Shown here: piece by piece, positions 10,633 through 20,822 of the stretch
Layout: each line of letters begins with the position of its first letter
Numbering within the stretch: the first letter of the stretch is position 1
DNA from: Desulfovibrio gilichinskyi
Lineage (GTDB): Bacteria; Desulfobacterota; Desulfovibrionia; Desulfovibrionales; Desulfovibrionaceae
Direction of reading: 5' to 3'
Assembly (NCBI RefSeq): GCF_900177375.1
Contig: NZ_FWZU01000005.1
Location: 372,001 to 436,000 of the forward strand
Length of the DNA stretch: 64,000 nt
Program-made: the position numbers and the translations under genes
Notes under the pieces: model-generated
What the model was told of the DNA's origin: nothing
Seen by the model: only the letters and a program-made list of their open reading frames with translations
The model's database searches: none

Positions 10633-11108
10633 GGTTACGCTCCGCAATGCTTTTGGTAATTAATCAAATAATTTTTAATTGATTATTAATGGTTAGTTTT
10701 AATTTGTATTCAAGTCAATATTCTCTTTATCAAACATCGACAGCTTTAAGAGTACATTGATCAGAAATATAACCTATTGTCCCAAATAAGTGATGTTTTA
10801 ATAAGGTGATCTTCCTTGATTACTGCTACGGAATGAAGTAGGCGCAACCTGTAGCTTCTTCTGGTTCGGTAAACTCTGTTTCAGGAATTTACAGCTATAT
10901 GTTTCTAGTTCCCGTTGATTATGGTAACAGACTTATGAAAATCATTGCGCAATATTTTTTCTGCTTGTTGTTACCTTAAATGGTTGCCTGATTGACGTAA
11001 AAGTAGCTTTGTTGTGATGATTATTTAAAATTAAAGAGTTAATATTCTGTAATAGAGTACAGCTCTGACTATCTATAATTCAAATTTGTATGTATTCAGG
11101 AGAAGTTT
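10633..11108. other. 476-bp intergenic region between the MerR-like gene and coaX
   Basis: AT-rich divergent control region. No convincing open frame, tRNA or terminator was seen. It must hold the promoters of the regulator (minus) and coaX (plus). A TTGACG near 10993 could be a -35 element but no good -10 stands at the right distance. An AGGAG ribosome site at its right end serves coaX. Confidence 0.5.
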
Positions 11109-11894
11109 TTGAATTCCGAAACTATTTTACTTTTTGACGTAGGTAATACTAATACCAAAATAGGTTTTTCGACTCGCTCTGAAATCGGCCTTTCGTTTGT
11201 TTTGCCGACCGATCCCGGCGGAACATCAGATTCGTGGGGACTTAGACTTCTTGAAATATGCCGCGTAGCCGGATATGCTCCGCAGGATATTGTCGGAGGA
11301 GCTGTCTCGTCTGTCGTTCCCCCCATGGATCCGATTTTGAAATCTGCCGTAAAGAAATTTTTATCGTGCGATTTGAAGTTTGTTCCGCGGGATATTGAAC
11401 TTAATATTGAAAACAAGTACGAGCGTCCTTGGGAAGTAGGTGCTGACAGGCTTGTGACAGCCTTTTCAGGACGTTGTATTAGTGATAGCGAAAATATAAT
11501 CGTTGTAGACTTCGGAACTGCGACTACATTTGATTGTGTTGTCGGAAACGCGTATATGGGTGGTTTGATTTGTCCCGGAGTAATGTCGTCTACTAAGGCG
11601 CTTTCTTCTGAGACAGCAAAACTTCCGCATATTACTCTTGAGCTTGAATCAACAGTTGTCAGGCCGGGAAAAAGTACTGCGGATAGCCTCAACCAAGGGC
11701 TTATTTTCGGATTTGCCGCAATGGTCGAGGGACTGAGTCAAAGATTACGTGATACTTTGGGCGGTGAGGTTGAACTCATTGCAACAGGAGGCTTTGCCTC
11801 TAAAATAGCTGAAGTATGCTGTGCCATAGACCGTGTGGAACCTACCCTCCTTTTGGATGGACTCCGCATGAGCTGGTTCGGCGTTGAGGAATAG
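11109..11894 (+). CDS. coaX: Type III pantothenate kinase
   Basis: 261 residues starting at a TTG that has AGGAGAA just upstream. The ASKHA-fold motifs are clear: LLFDVGNTNTKIGF at the N-terminus (phosphate 1), VGADRLVTAF and IVVDFGTATTFD (phosphate 2 and connect), and LIATGGFASKIAE near the C-terminus. CoaX phosphorylates pantothenate, the first step of coenzyme A synthesis; type III enzymes are not inhibited by CoA. Eno follows 91 bases downstream in the same direction, possibly in the same transcript. Confidence 0.95.
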   Translation: MNSETILLFDVGNTNTKIGFSTRSEIGLSFVLPTDPGGTSDSWGLRLLEICRVAGYAPQDIVGGAVSSVVPPMDPILKSAVKKFLSCDLKFVPRDIELNIENKYERPWEVGADRLVTAFSGRCISDSENIIVVDFGTATTFDCVVGNAYMGGLICPGVMSSTKALSSETAKLPHITLELESTVVRPGKSTADSLNQGLIFGFAAMVEGLSQRLRDTLGGEVELIATGGFASKIAEVCCAIDRVEPTLLLDGLRMSWFGVEE

Positions 11895-11943
11895 ACGGTC
11901 GTAGAGTTATTGTCGGAGCTTGTTACCGACATTTCGGAAGTAA

Positions 11944-13278
<1,335 letters not shown>

Positions 13279-13305
13279 GTTTTCGCAGGTTTTACAGGAT
13301 TATTT

Positions 13306-13341
13306 AAGGGGCCGGGGCTGCAATTGCACTCCGGCCCTTTG
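13306..13341 (+). terminator. Hairpin terminator between eno and folD
   Basis: GGGCCGG pairs with CCGGCCC, followed by a short TTT run. The T tract is short, so partial read-through into folD is likely. Confidence 0.6.
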
Positions 13342-13387
13342 TATTATATGGAACCAGTGTCTCGAACACCTCAGCACGGAGAACACT

Positions 13388-14245
13388 ATGATAATTTTAA
13401 ACGGAAAAGAAACAGCTCTCACCATTCGCGGCGAGCTAAAGCTTGAAATAGATTCCCTTAAATCAGAATTCGGCAGAGCGCCCGGTCTGGCAGTCATTCT
13501 TGTCGGAGAAGATCCCGCATCAGAAGTTTATGTTCGCAACAAGAAAATAGCCTGTGAAAAATCAGGGATTGTTTCTTTTGCACATCACATTGATGGAGGA
13601 GTTTCTCAGCAGGAACTTGAAGATCTGATCAAAAAGCTTAACGCTGATGACAAAGTTGACGGCATTCTGCTTCAGCTTCCCCTGCCTAAAGGGTTAGACA
13701 GCCAGCGTTGCCTAGAGCTGATCGACCCCGGCAAAGATGTCGACGGATTTCATCCAATGAATGTCGGTAAGCTTATGCTGGGACTGCCCGGTTTCCGCTC
13801 CTGCACACCTGCCGGAATTATTACTCTGCTCGAACGTTACAACCTGCCTACCTCCGGTAAAAAAGCGGTAGTAGTTGGCCGTTCAAATATCGTTGGCAAG
13901 CCTCTCGCCATGATGCTGATGCAGTATGGTGATTTTGCAAATGCCACCGTAACTGTATGTCATTCCCGCACCGCAAATCTGGCGGAAGAAGTTAAGAGCG
14001 CGGATTTCGTATTTGCCGCTATCGGCATTCCTAAATTTATCACCAAAGACATGGTGAAACAGGGCGCAGTAGTTGTTGACGTAGGCATCAACCGCACTGA
14101 TGACGGCTTGGTCGGTGACTGCGATTACGCTGCGCTTGAAGGCGTTGCCAGCGCAATGACTCCAGTTCCCGGAGGAGTTGGGCCTATGACTATTGCACAG
14201 TTACTTATCAATACTGTTCAGGCTTTTCGGGAGCATGTTGCTTAA
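13388..14245 (+). CDS. folD: Bifunctional methylenetetrahydrofolate dehydrogenase / methenyl-THF cyclohydrolase
   Basis: 285 residues from the ATG at 13388 behind GGAGAACACT; the long frame upstream of it overlaps eno and is not coding. Motifs: [14 protein letters not shown] containing the catalytic Lys, [13 protein letters not shown], the NADP-binding [14 protein letters not shown] and the C-terminal [15 protein letters not shown]. The enzyme interconverts 5,10-methylene- and 10-formyl-tetrahydrofolate for purine and methionyl-tRNA formylation and C1 metabolism. Adjacency with eno is also known in Desulfovibrio vulgaris, by recollection. Confidence 0.96.
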   Translation: MIILNGKETALTIRGELKLEIDSLKSEFGRAPGLAVILVGEDPASEVYVRNKKIACEKSGIVSFAHHIDGGVSQQELEDLIKKLNADDKVDGILLQLPLPKGLDSQRCLELIDPGKDVDGFHPMNVGKLMLGLPGFRSCTPAGIITLLERYNLPTSGKKAVVVGRSNIVGKPLAMMLMQYGDFANATVTVCHSRTANLAEEVKSADFVFAAIGIPKFITKDMVKQGAVVVDVGINRTDDGLVGDCDYAALEGVASAMTPVPGGVGPMTIAQLLINTVQAFREHVA

Positions 14246-14294
14246 GTTAGTCTCTCCACAGAAATTAGTACTATCATTTTACAGCTTATAAATT

Positions 14295-14328
14295 AAAACC
14301 TCTCTCAATTAATTGAGAGAGGTTTTTT
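14295..14328 (+). terminator. Rho-independent terminator after folD
   Basis: AAAACCTCTCTCAATT is followed at once by its exact complement AATTGAGAGAGGTTTT and further T residues. The symmetry means it may also act on the converging minus-strand gene at 14370. Confidence 0.92.
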
Positions 14329-14369
14329 ATTGGTATTTTGCATCAATGATTTAAAGCATATTTTAAGAA

Positions 14370-14981
14370 TTAATTAAATGGTTGGCGAAGAATGGTTTTA
14401 AGTTTTTCAGGGGCTGTTTTTCTTGCATCGCTAATATAAATTTCATGATGCTTTCCTGAGCAGGTTTTTCCCTGTTCTGTGATAGCCTCATGAATTTTAT
14501 CAATAGATGATTTTTCTTCGCTGTATGGTCCAATATATAATATTTGAGCGCACTTTCCTTCTGCAAAGGCTTCAAATTTTATTTTGTCCAAGTCCGTGGG
14601 GTTTTTCTTTTTTTGAACTTCTGCAATTGCTGAAATGACCATTTCTTTAGAGATAAAATCCGGTTGCATTATCATAAGAGTCCAATCCCATAATTCCTTA
14701 TTCCCAGCTGTAAAAGAGTCCATGTCTTCTGACCACCAGAGTCCCTCTAATGGCATCACAACATAATCTTGCCCAAGATCTCCTTTTTTGGACATAAATT
14801 TCAGGGCATATGCAACTGAATACAATGCTTCGATGGCATTTTTAAAGGATTCGGAAGTGTTGGGATCACCATGTCCGTCAATCATTAAAAAATTTATGCT
14901 CGGAACATCTACTATACTGATTTCTTTAGATGAAGGTTTATACAGCTCTTTGAAAATTTGTTTATGGTCTAGTTTGTTCAT
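14370..14981 (-). CDS. GyrI-like small-molecule-binding domain protein
   Basis: 203 residues. The opening DHKQIFKELYKPSSKEISIVDVPSINFLMIDG and the later VVMPLEGLWWSED and YIGPYSEEKSSIDKIHEAI match the GyrI-like/SOUL-fold family found alone or as the ligand domain of AraC regulators. There is no DNA-binding domain here. Family members bind or hydrolyse small hydrophobic compounds, but the ligand here is unknown. The gene stands alone: terminators lie on both sides (folD terminator and adh terminator). Confidence 0.75.
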   Translation of the reverse strand: MNKLDHKQIFKELYKPSSKEISIVDVPSINFLMIDGHGDPNTSESFKNAIEALYSVAYALKFMSKKGDLGQDYVVMPLEGLWWSEDMDSFTAGNKELWDWTLMIMQPDFISKEMVISAIAEVQKKKNPTDLDKIKFEAFAEGKCAQILYIGPYSEEKSSIDKIHEAITEQGKTCSGKHHEIYISDARKTAPEKLKTILRQPFN

Positions 14982-15119
14982 TTAACAGCCTATATTCTTA
15001 AAATTTAATGGTGTTAGATCATGAAGTAGTAATGATACTTATAGGTTCGAAGCTTGTAAAGGTAGTGTGATTTGTTGCATAAGGAATAGCTTTGGCAAAG
15101 ATGTGAAAACGTCGATAAC

Positions 15120-15157
15120 AAAAAAATCCCCTCCTTCGAACAAACGAAAGAGGAGAT
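15120..15157 (-). terminator. Rho-independent terminator after the iron alcohol dehydrogenase gene
   Basis: On the minus strand CTCCTCTTTCG pairs, with two G-U pairs, with CGAAGGAGGGG, followed by seven T. Confidence 0.8.
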
Positions 15158-15217
15158 TCCCTATTACAATCAATATTTTTTAAAACTTCTTTTTAAAATT
15201 AAATCAAAAACTAAAAC

Positions 15218-16405
15218 CTAAGCACCAAAAGCACTCTCATATATCTCCACAACCTCATCCTTATTCATTTTGTAAGGATCAAGAGTGAACAAAAATCCCA
15301 TGGCGGTCATTGCGTTGTCTGCCAGTTTTCCGGCCTGTGATTTATCCAGTTTGTAATCGTTAAGATTCAGCCCGTCGCAATTAATATCTTTGATGAGCTT
15401 CTTGAGTGCAGTTATGAATGCCATAGCCCGTTCGCTTTCAGGTAGCTTGCTGACGTCCACACCCATTGCTTCGGCAAGTGCAGGGAACCTTTCAGGAACT
15501 TTTTTCGCCATGAACGAGAAGTAGGCAACACTTAGCATGATAAGCCCTGCGCCATGGGTGACGGCAGGATCAAATGCGCTAAGTGCGTGTTCCATTGAGT
15601 GCTGTGATATGCAGCTGGATGTTGATTCCACCATGCCGGACTGTGTGCTGGCCCATGCCAGTGCGGTGCGGGCTTCCATGTTTGAGCCGTCTTTTACCGC
15701 AATGGGTAGATTCTCTGTGATCAGTTTAACCGAGCTTAGCGCGAACAGGTCGCTTGCGGGCTGGTGAACATTGGCAAGATATCCTTCTGCTGCGTGGAAA
15801 AAGGCATCCATGCCCTGATATGCTGTCAGGTGCGCTGGCACGCTAAGCATCATTTCAGGGTCTACAATGGCGAGTACGGGGAAGGTCGGCGGGATACCGA
15901 AACCAATTTTTTCTTTGGTTTCAAGGTTGGTGATAACTGTCCACGGGTCAGCCTCTGTGCCTGTTCCGGCAGTAGTCGGAATGGCAATGAGCGGGAGAAC
16001 TTTTTCGGTAACCGGTTTGCCCTTACCTGTTCCGCCATGTATGTAATCCCAATATGTTCCGGGATTGTTAACCATTATTGCGATGCTTTTAGCTGAATCA
16101 ATGGAGCTTCCGCCGCCTAGGCCGATGATAAAATCGCAGCCGTTGTCGCGGGCCGTTTTTGCTCCTTCCATTACGTGATCAACAATAGGGTTCGGGAGAA
16201 TCTTATTGAAGATTACCGCTTCAACCTTCTGCTCTTTCAGTGCGTTTACGACCTTATCAAGATACCCGAAACGGATCATTGATGTGCCGGAACTGATTAC
16301 TATAAGGGCTTTTGTTCCGGGCAGAGTTACGGTTGCCAGTTCTTTTATGCGTCCGGCTCCGAAAATAATATTAGTAGGGATGAAATAGTTGAATGATGTA
16401 TTCAT
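15218..16405 (-). CDS. Iron-containing (group III) alcohol dehydrogenase
   Basis: 395 residues with an AAGGAG ribosome site. The N-terminal domain has the NAD-binding GLGGGSSIDSAKSIA; the C-terminal domain has the metal-site residues in the order Asp (AIVDPEMM), His (GMDAFFHAAEGYL) and His (HSMEHALSAFDPAVTHGAG), and PTTAGTGTEAD near residue 145. Group III enzymes oxidise primary alcohols with NAD. Similar proteins are major ethanol dehydrogenases in Desulfovibrio (established knowledge). It is a single-gene unit with a strong terminator. Substrate cannot be settled from sequence. Confidence 0.92.
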   Translation of the reverse strand: MNTSFNYFIPTNIIFGAGRIKELATVTLPGTKALIVISSGTSMIRFGYLDKVVNALKEQKVEAVIFNKILPNPIVDHVMEGAKTARDNGCDFIIGLGGGSSIDSAKSIAIMVNNPGTYWDYIHGGTGKGKPVTEKVLPLIAIPTTAGTGTEADPWTVITNLETKEKIGFGIPPTFPVLAIVDPEMMLSVPAHLTAYQGMDAFFHAAEGYLANVHQPASDLFALSSVKLITENLPIAVKDGSNMEARTALAWASTQSGMVESTSSCISQHSMEHALSAFDPAVTHGAGLIMLSVAYFSFMAKKVPERFPALAEAMGVDVSKLPESERAMAFITALKKLIKDINCDGLNLNDYKLDKSQAGKLADNAMTAMGFLFTLDPYKMNKDEVVEIYESAFGA

Positions 16406-16467
16406 TGAAATCTCCTTTATACGTTTGTTAGATGGTACTCTGTTCAGGTATAAATTGCAGGTGTTTT

Positions 16468-16496
16468 TTGCTATTTTTTTATAGTCGCATTATATA
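16468..16496 (+). promoter_or_regulatory. Candidate sigma-70 promoter for the HD-GYP/glycan operon
   Basis: TTGCTA (16468-16473) and TATATA (16491-16496) are separated by 17 bases, 42 bases before the HD-GYP start. Each element matches the consensus at four of six positions; the region is AT-rich so chance is possible. Confidence 0.4.
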
Positions 16497-16537
16497 TCGT
16501 CATCAGAGAAGTTAATCATTAATAGCAGGTACGCAAT

Positions 16538-17347
16538 ATGGACGGTTTAACTCAGCTTCTGGCTTGTATTCAGGATATCTCCGGCGGGAATTACTCAAAC
16601 GATATTATGGAACTTACTACCGATAAGTTTGATCCGTATGTTCGTGAGATAGCTGAGTCTGTCGGTTTGATGATGGTGAAAATCGAAGCCCGTGAATTTG
16701 CTCTTGAGCAGGCTAACGAAGAGCTTAAACAAAATATTTTGGATACAGTAAAAGCCACTGCGCGCGGTCTCAGTCTGCGGGATAAATATACTCGCGGACA
16801 CGGTGAACGTGTCGGTGAATATGCGCATAGACTTGCGCTGCGGGCCGCATTTTCAGAAAATAAAGTCTGGACCGTGAAACTTGCGGGAATTCTGCATGAT
16901 ATCGGGAAAATAGGGTTCAGCGACCGGCTGTTCTTTAATGAAGATACCCGCGTTGATGATGAGATGCTCGCTGAAATAAGACGGCACCCAGAGGCAGGAT
17001 TTCGTATGCTGAGGGATCTTAAATTTCTCGGCCATGCAGTTGAATTTGTGCGTTGTCACCATGAAAGGCTGGACGGGACAGGATATCCCAACGGTCTGAA
17101 AGGAAATGAAATACCGCAAGGTGCGCGTATTCTCAGTATTGCGGATGTATTTGATGCCATTACAACTACCCGTACTTATCAGGAAGCCATGCGCCTTGAT
17201 AAAGCTTTTTCCATTCTCCGCAAGCTGGCAGGGCCTTCGCTTGACCCTGAGCTTGTTGAACTCTTTATTGAAGAGATACAGGAAAACGGCCTTGAAATGG
17301 TCGATGAAGATTTTTCTACCTGTGCTTGCGAAACAGAAAAAGTGTAA
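16538..17347 (+). CDS. HD-GYP domain protein, probable cyclic-di-GMP phosphodiesterase
   Basis: 269 residues. After a short N-terminal helical region, the HD-GYP domain covers roughly residues 70-240: GHGERVGEYAHRLAL, LHDIGKIGFSD with the HD pair, a metal-site His in RRHPEAG, and CHHERLDGTGYPNGLKG, the full HHExxDGxGYP signature. Such domains hydrolyse cyclic-di-GMP, often controlling polysaccharide and motility. There is no receiver or membrane segment, so it should be cytosolic. The next gene starts 20 bases after its stop, so it leads the four-gene glycan-type operon. Confidence 0.9.
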   Translation: MDGLTQLLACIQDISGGNYSNDIMELTTDKFDPYVREIAESVGLMMVKIEAREFALEQANEELKQNILDTVKATARGLSLRDKYTRGHGERVGEYAHRLALRAAFSENKVWTVKLAGILHDIGKIGFSDRLFFNEDTRVDDEMLAEIRRHPEAGFRMLRDLKFLGHAVEFVRCHHERLDGTGYPNGLKGNEIPQGARILSIADVFDAITTTRTYQEAMRLDKAFSILRKLAGPSLDPELVELFIEEIQENGLEMVDEDFSTCACETEKV

Positions 17348-17367
17348 AGTCTTCAGGATATTCAAGT

Positions 17368-18477
17368 ATGAAGAAGAAATTTTTAGTCCTCATAGAGGAT
17401 GATTTTGAAATAATGGGGAACGGCCTGGGAAATGTTGCGGATCTGCAATATCTACCTGCCCTTGCCCTGATGAATATTGCCGAAAAATACGGGGTAAAAC
17501 TTACGTTTATGGTTGATGTCGCCCATCAACTGACCTTGAAAAAATTTTGCAAGCACCCTGAGGTTAAAATTCAGAGTAAGCTGTGGGCCGAAACAGTTCA
17601 GCTCATGATTGAGAGAGGATTTGACGTACAACTTCACCTGCACCCTCAGTGGGTGAACTCAGTCTATAAAGACGGCTACTTTCACCTGACGGACGTGTGG
17701 AATATCGGCCGTCTTCTGCCGGAAGAACAAACGGCTCTGATTGCTGATTCTGTGGATTATCTGGAATCGCTTTTGCGTCAGGTGCGCCCTGAATATGATG
17801 TCTGCGCGTTTAAAGGCGGGGCATGGGGGTTGCAACCTTCCACACATTTAATGTCTGAACTTGGAAAAGCCGGAATCCATATTATTATGGGCCCGTGTGA
17901 CGGCATGGTTGTTAAGCGGCAGGGGCTTGATTACTCAGGCATGGAAGAAAAGAATCTTCCTTATTATCCTAACCATGACGACTTGACCAAAATTGCAGAT
18001 GCAAGTGGAAAGTCCGTAGTTATTCCTTTGCAATCTTATTCTCCGGATTTATTAACTTTTTCAAAGTATATTTTTAATCATATTTTTTCGGGGTTAATTT
18101 CTAAAAGCCCGCTGCGATATTATCATTCCGGCTCAATTCCTGCTGATATCAGAGAGCTGAAACCGCTTAAAGGTAAAAATGATTTTACTTTGAATTTGCG
18201 TCCATACCGTACGCACCTTAAAATAGGTGATCAGCCGTTTTCATATCTTAAAAAATCATTTGATACAGTAATCGGCAAACTCCGCGAATATGATGCGGAA
18301 CGGATTCCTGTTCTGATTGAGAGTCATACCAAGCAATATGCTCAAAATTATCGCGATATTGAACGATTTATTGCGTATATTGCAGAAAATTATGAATCCG
18401 AAGTAGAGTTTGGAGATATGAGCGGATATAGCAAAGAATTGCAGGATAATCCTAACTTGGCGCGTTCTAAAAAATGA
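17368..18477 (+). CDS. Polysaccharide deacetylase-like protein
   Basis: 369 residues from the ATG at 17368 (AGGATA upstream); an earlier in-frame ATG lies inside the HD-GYP gene. The fold is guessed from motif order like NodB enzymes: an Asp pair in VLIEDDFEIMG near residues 8-17, a His cluster in VQLHLHPQW, and AFKGGAWGLQPS resembling motif 3 (RxGxW). All are divergent from the textbook TFDDG/HSxxH forms, so this is a remote assignment. No signal peptide is visible. It is co-transcribed with a glycosyltransferase (start overlaps its stop, ATGA) and a sulfotransferase, which supports a role in glycan modification. Confidence 0.6.
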   Translation: MKKKFLVLIEDDFEIMGNGLGNVADLQYLPALALMNIAEKYGVKLTFMVDVAHQLTLKKFCKHPEVKIQSKLWAETVQLMIERGFDVQLHLHPQWVNSVYKDGYFHLTDVWNIGRLLPEEQTALIADSVDYLESLLRQVRPEYDVCAFKGGAWGLQPSTHLMSELGKAGIHIIMGPCDGMVVKRQGLDYSGMEEKNLPYYPNHDDLTKIADASGKSVVIPLQSYSPDLLTFSKYIFNHIFSGLISKSPLRYYHSGSIPADIRELKPLKGKNDFTLNLRPYRTHLKIGDQPFSYLKKSFDTVIGKLREYDAERIPVLIESHTKQYAQNYRDIERFIAYIAENYESEVEFGDMSGYSKELQDNPNLARSKK

Positions 18478-19604
18478 GTGTTGCCGGAAAACAACAATTG
18501 AATTCAAGTCTAATAAAAGTTTTGATAATCTCTAGAGATTTAGACCACCAAGGTGGTGTTGTCGACACCGTAAAAATGCTGATGACAAATCTTGACGAGA
18601 GTTTTGAAGCAACGCATTTCGCATTCGGCAGAAAAGCCGGACAAGGCCTTTTTTCGGGATATTTACAGCCTTTTTTTGATGTGTTCAGCCTCGCTTATTT
18701 TTTGCTTCGTAATAAATTTGATGTTTTTCATGTGAATCCGTCGCTTAATGGGCGCGCTTTTTTGCGGGAATCGCTGGTTTTATTGCTCCTTAAAATTTTT
18801 GGATATAGCGGACGGGTGTTAGTTTTTTTTCATGGCTGGACCGTTTCATTTTTTGAGCAGATCACATCAAACTCTATTTATAATTCTATCTTCAAATGGC
18901 TCCTTTCTGTTGCAGGGAAGATAACGGTTCTCAGCTCAAAATATGAAAAATCATTAATTTCCTGCGGTATTTCCAAAGGCAGAGTCGAAGTTGTAAGTTC
19001 AATGTTTTCCAAAAATGATGTTCCGGAAAGTGTAGATTTGAATGTTTCGCAGCCTACTCTTTTATTTCTTTCAAGGATGGTTCGGAAAAAAGGTGTTTAT
19101 GAGCTCCTTGATGCAATTGAAATTTTAACTGCTAAATATCCTGCGATCAAATTGATATTTGCAGGCGATGGCCCTGAACGAAGAAACCTTGAAGCAGAAT
19201 CGGTTTCCCGCGGACTTAGTAATATTTCATTTCCCGGTTTTATAAGAGGAACGGACAAAAAAAGTGCACTGGCAAAATCAGATATTTTTATCTTGCCGAC
19301 ATTGTTTTCTGAAGGGTGTCCAGTCTCGCTGCTGGAATCTATGGGGGCAGGGCTTGCCTGCGTTGTTCCATTGTCCGGAGGTATAGAGGATGTTGTTCAC
19401 GCAGGTCTGGATGCGGTGATTCTGCCGGAAATTACTGTGGCTGCGATTGTTAACGCTGTCACTTATCTTTTGGAATCTCCTGAGATTTTTAAAGCTGTTT
19501 CACTTGAAGCCCGTCAAAATGCACTGCGCCATTATGAAGCCGGTATCGTCAGTATGCGTATTTCATCAATCTATAAAGATTTAGCAAAGGCAGGGGTAAA
19601 TTGA
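18474..19604 (+). CDS. Glycosyltransferase family 4 protein
   Basis: 376 residues, two Rossmann-like halves typical of GT-B enzymes. The N-terminal domain begins IKVLIISRDLDHQGGVVDTV; the C-terminal donor site has LLFLSRMVRKKGVYELLDAI, LIFAGDGPERRNL and the EGCPVSLLESMGAGLACVV segment with the conserved ExxxxxxxE. Such enzymes transfer a sugar from a nucleotide donor, retaining the anomeric configuration. The start overlaps the previous stop by four bases and its own stop overlaps the sulfotransferase start, indicating tight coupling. Sugar and acceptor are unknown. Confidence 0.88.
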   Translation: MSVAGKQQLNSSLIKVLIISRDLDHQGGVVDTVKMLMTNLDESFEATHFAFGRKAGQGLFSGYLQPFFDVFSLAYFLLRNKFDVFHVNPSLNGRAFLRESLVLLLLKIFGYSGRVLVFFHGWTVSFFEQITSNSIYNSIFKWLLSVAGKITVLSSKYEKSLISCGISKGRVEVVSSMFSKNDVPESVDLNVSQPTLLFLSRMVRKKGVYELLDAIEILTAKYPAIKLIFAGDGPERRNLEAESVSRGLSNISFPGFIRGTDKKSALAKSDIFILPTLFSEGCPVSLLESMGAGLACVVPLSGGIEDVVHAGLDAVILPEITVAAIVNAVTYLLESPEIFKAVSLEARQNALRHYEAGIVSMRISSIYKDLAKAGVN

Positions 19605-20605
19605 AAAGGCCTGTTTTCGTCGTAGGAGCTCCCCGCTCCGGCACAACATTAACGGCTAAGATAATAGGGAGACATCCTGAAATTTTTATGCCGGGTGAGA
19701 ATTATTATTTTGATGATATTTATTCCCGTCGAAAAGAACTTGGCGAGGTCATTGACGGTGCAACGCTGGGGAAAATATATTCCCGCCTGCTTACTATATA
19801 CGGCAGGTATAGTGAACCCGAAGATCAGGTCAGAGTTGATGAGTTGAAAGGAGGTCTGCTGAGTTTAAATAATTTTAAAGATTGTAAGAGCTATGAGCAG
19901 ATCTTATCCAGATTTATGAAAGTTCAGACTGAGTTTGTCGGTAAAAAAAGATGGGGCAACAACGCTCCGCGCGATTTATATAATGTGCCTGATATAATAA
20001 ATTTTTACCCGGAGGCTCTGATTATTGCCTGCGTTCGTGATCCACGCGACTTTATGCTGTCATATAGAGATAAATGGAAAACACGTGAAGGGGACAATGC
20101 TGAGCGGCTTAAAAGGTTATATCACCCGGTTATAACCTCATTGCAGTGGAAATCTTCCATGAGATCCTTAATCGGCTTAAAAAAAATAGTTCCGGCAGAG
20201 AATCTGTTTGTTTTGAAATATGAGTCTCTGGTTGATAATACCGAAAGTTCTGTTCAATCTGTTTGTAAAGTTCTCGGAGTGGATTACCATGCCGACATGC
20301 TAAATGTTGCTTCGCAGAATTCATCTGCCGAGAAACACGGCAAAGGGATTTTTGCTTCTTCTGTAGGTCGCTGGAAGGATGGATTGGCTTTGGAAGATGC
20401 ATATATTATGCAGCTCATTGCCGGAAACGAGATGAGAGAATTGGGGTATAAAAGAAATGACCTTGCTGTCAGTCTTTCAGCTGTTTTTTGGAAATTTTTT
20501 ACTGCTCCGTTCGCAGTGGCTAAGGGGCTTTATTTAAACCGCCATAAACGCGGGCCGATTGTCCCTTATCTGCTTAGCAGGATTAAGCCTTTTTTTAAGC
20601 ACTAA
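19601..20605 (+). CDS. Sulfotransferase family protein
   Basis: 334 residues starting at a TTG that overlaps the glycosyltransferase stop (TTGA), preceded by GGCAGGGG. The N-terminus FVVGAPRSGTTLTAKIIGRHPEI is the PAPS 5'-phosphosulfate loop, and the PAPS 3'-phosphate region is CVRDPRDFMLSYRDKW. LKYESLVDN follows as in carbohydrate sulfotransferases. It should transfer sulfate from PAPS to a sugar or lipid acceptor. With the upstream genes it suggests a sulfated cell-surface glycan. This sulfate use does not imply dissimilatory sulfate reduction. Confidence 0.88.
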   Translation: MKRPVFVVGAPRSGTTLTAKIIGRHPEIFMPGENYYFDDIYSRRKELGEVIDGATLGKIYSRLLTIYGRYSEPEDQVRVDELKGGLLSLNNFKDCKSYEQILSRFMKVQTEFVGKKRWGNNAPRDLYNVPDIINFYPEALIIACVRDPRDFMLSYRDKWKTREGDNAERLKRLYHPVITSLQWKSSMRSLIGLKKIVPAENLFVLKYESLVDNTESSVQSVCKVLGVDYHADMLNVASQNSSAEKHGKGIFASSVGRWKDGLALEDAYIMQLIAGNEMRELGYKRNDLAVSLSAVFWKFFTAPFAVAKGLYLNRHKRGPIVPYLLSRIKPFFKH

Positions 20606-20790
20606 AAGCTCTAATAATTCTTTGATAATAATCATTACTGTTTACTTGCCTTTGTTTCGAAAGTACTTATTCTTTCTGTTCACCGCTTGCGAGCATTGAC
20701 TGCTCATTGAATAATTTCAGAATTTTCACGAAATACATTGCGAAGTGGTCTCTAAATAGAGCGTAATGTCACGATAATTAACGTTTGTTT

Positions 20791-20807
20791 CGAATCAGCA
20801 AGATTCG
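20791..20807. promoter_or_regulatory. Short palindrome just upstream of uvrA
   Basis: CGAATC-agcaa-GATTCG, 15 bases before the uvrA start. Its place would suit an operator, for instance a DNA-damage regulator, but it does not match a LexA box I can name. Confidence 0.3.
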
Positions 20808-20822
20808 GACAGAGAGAAATAT

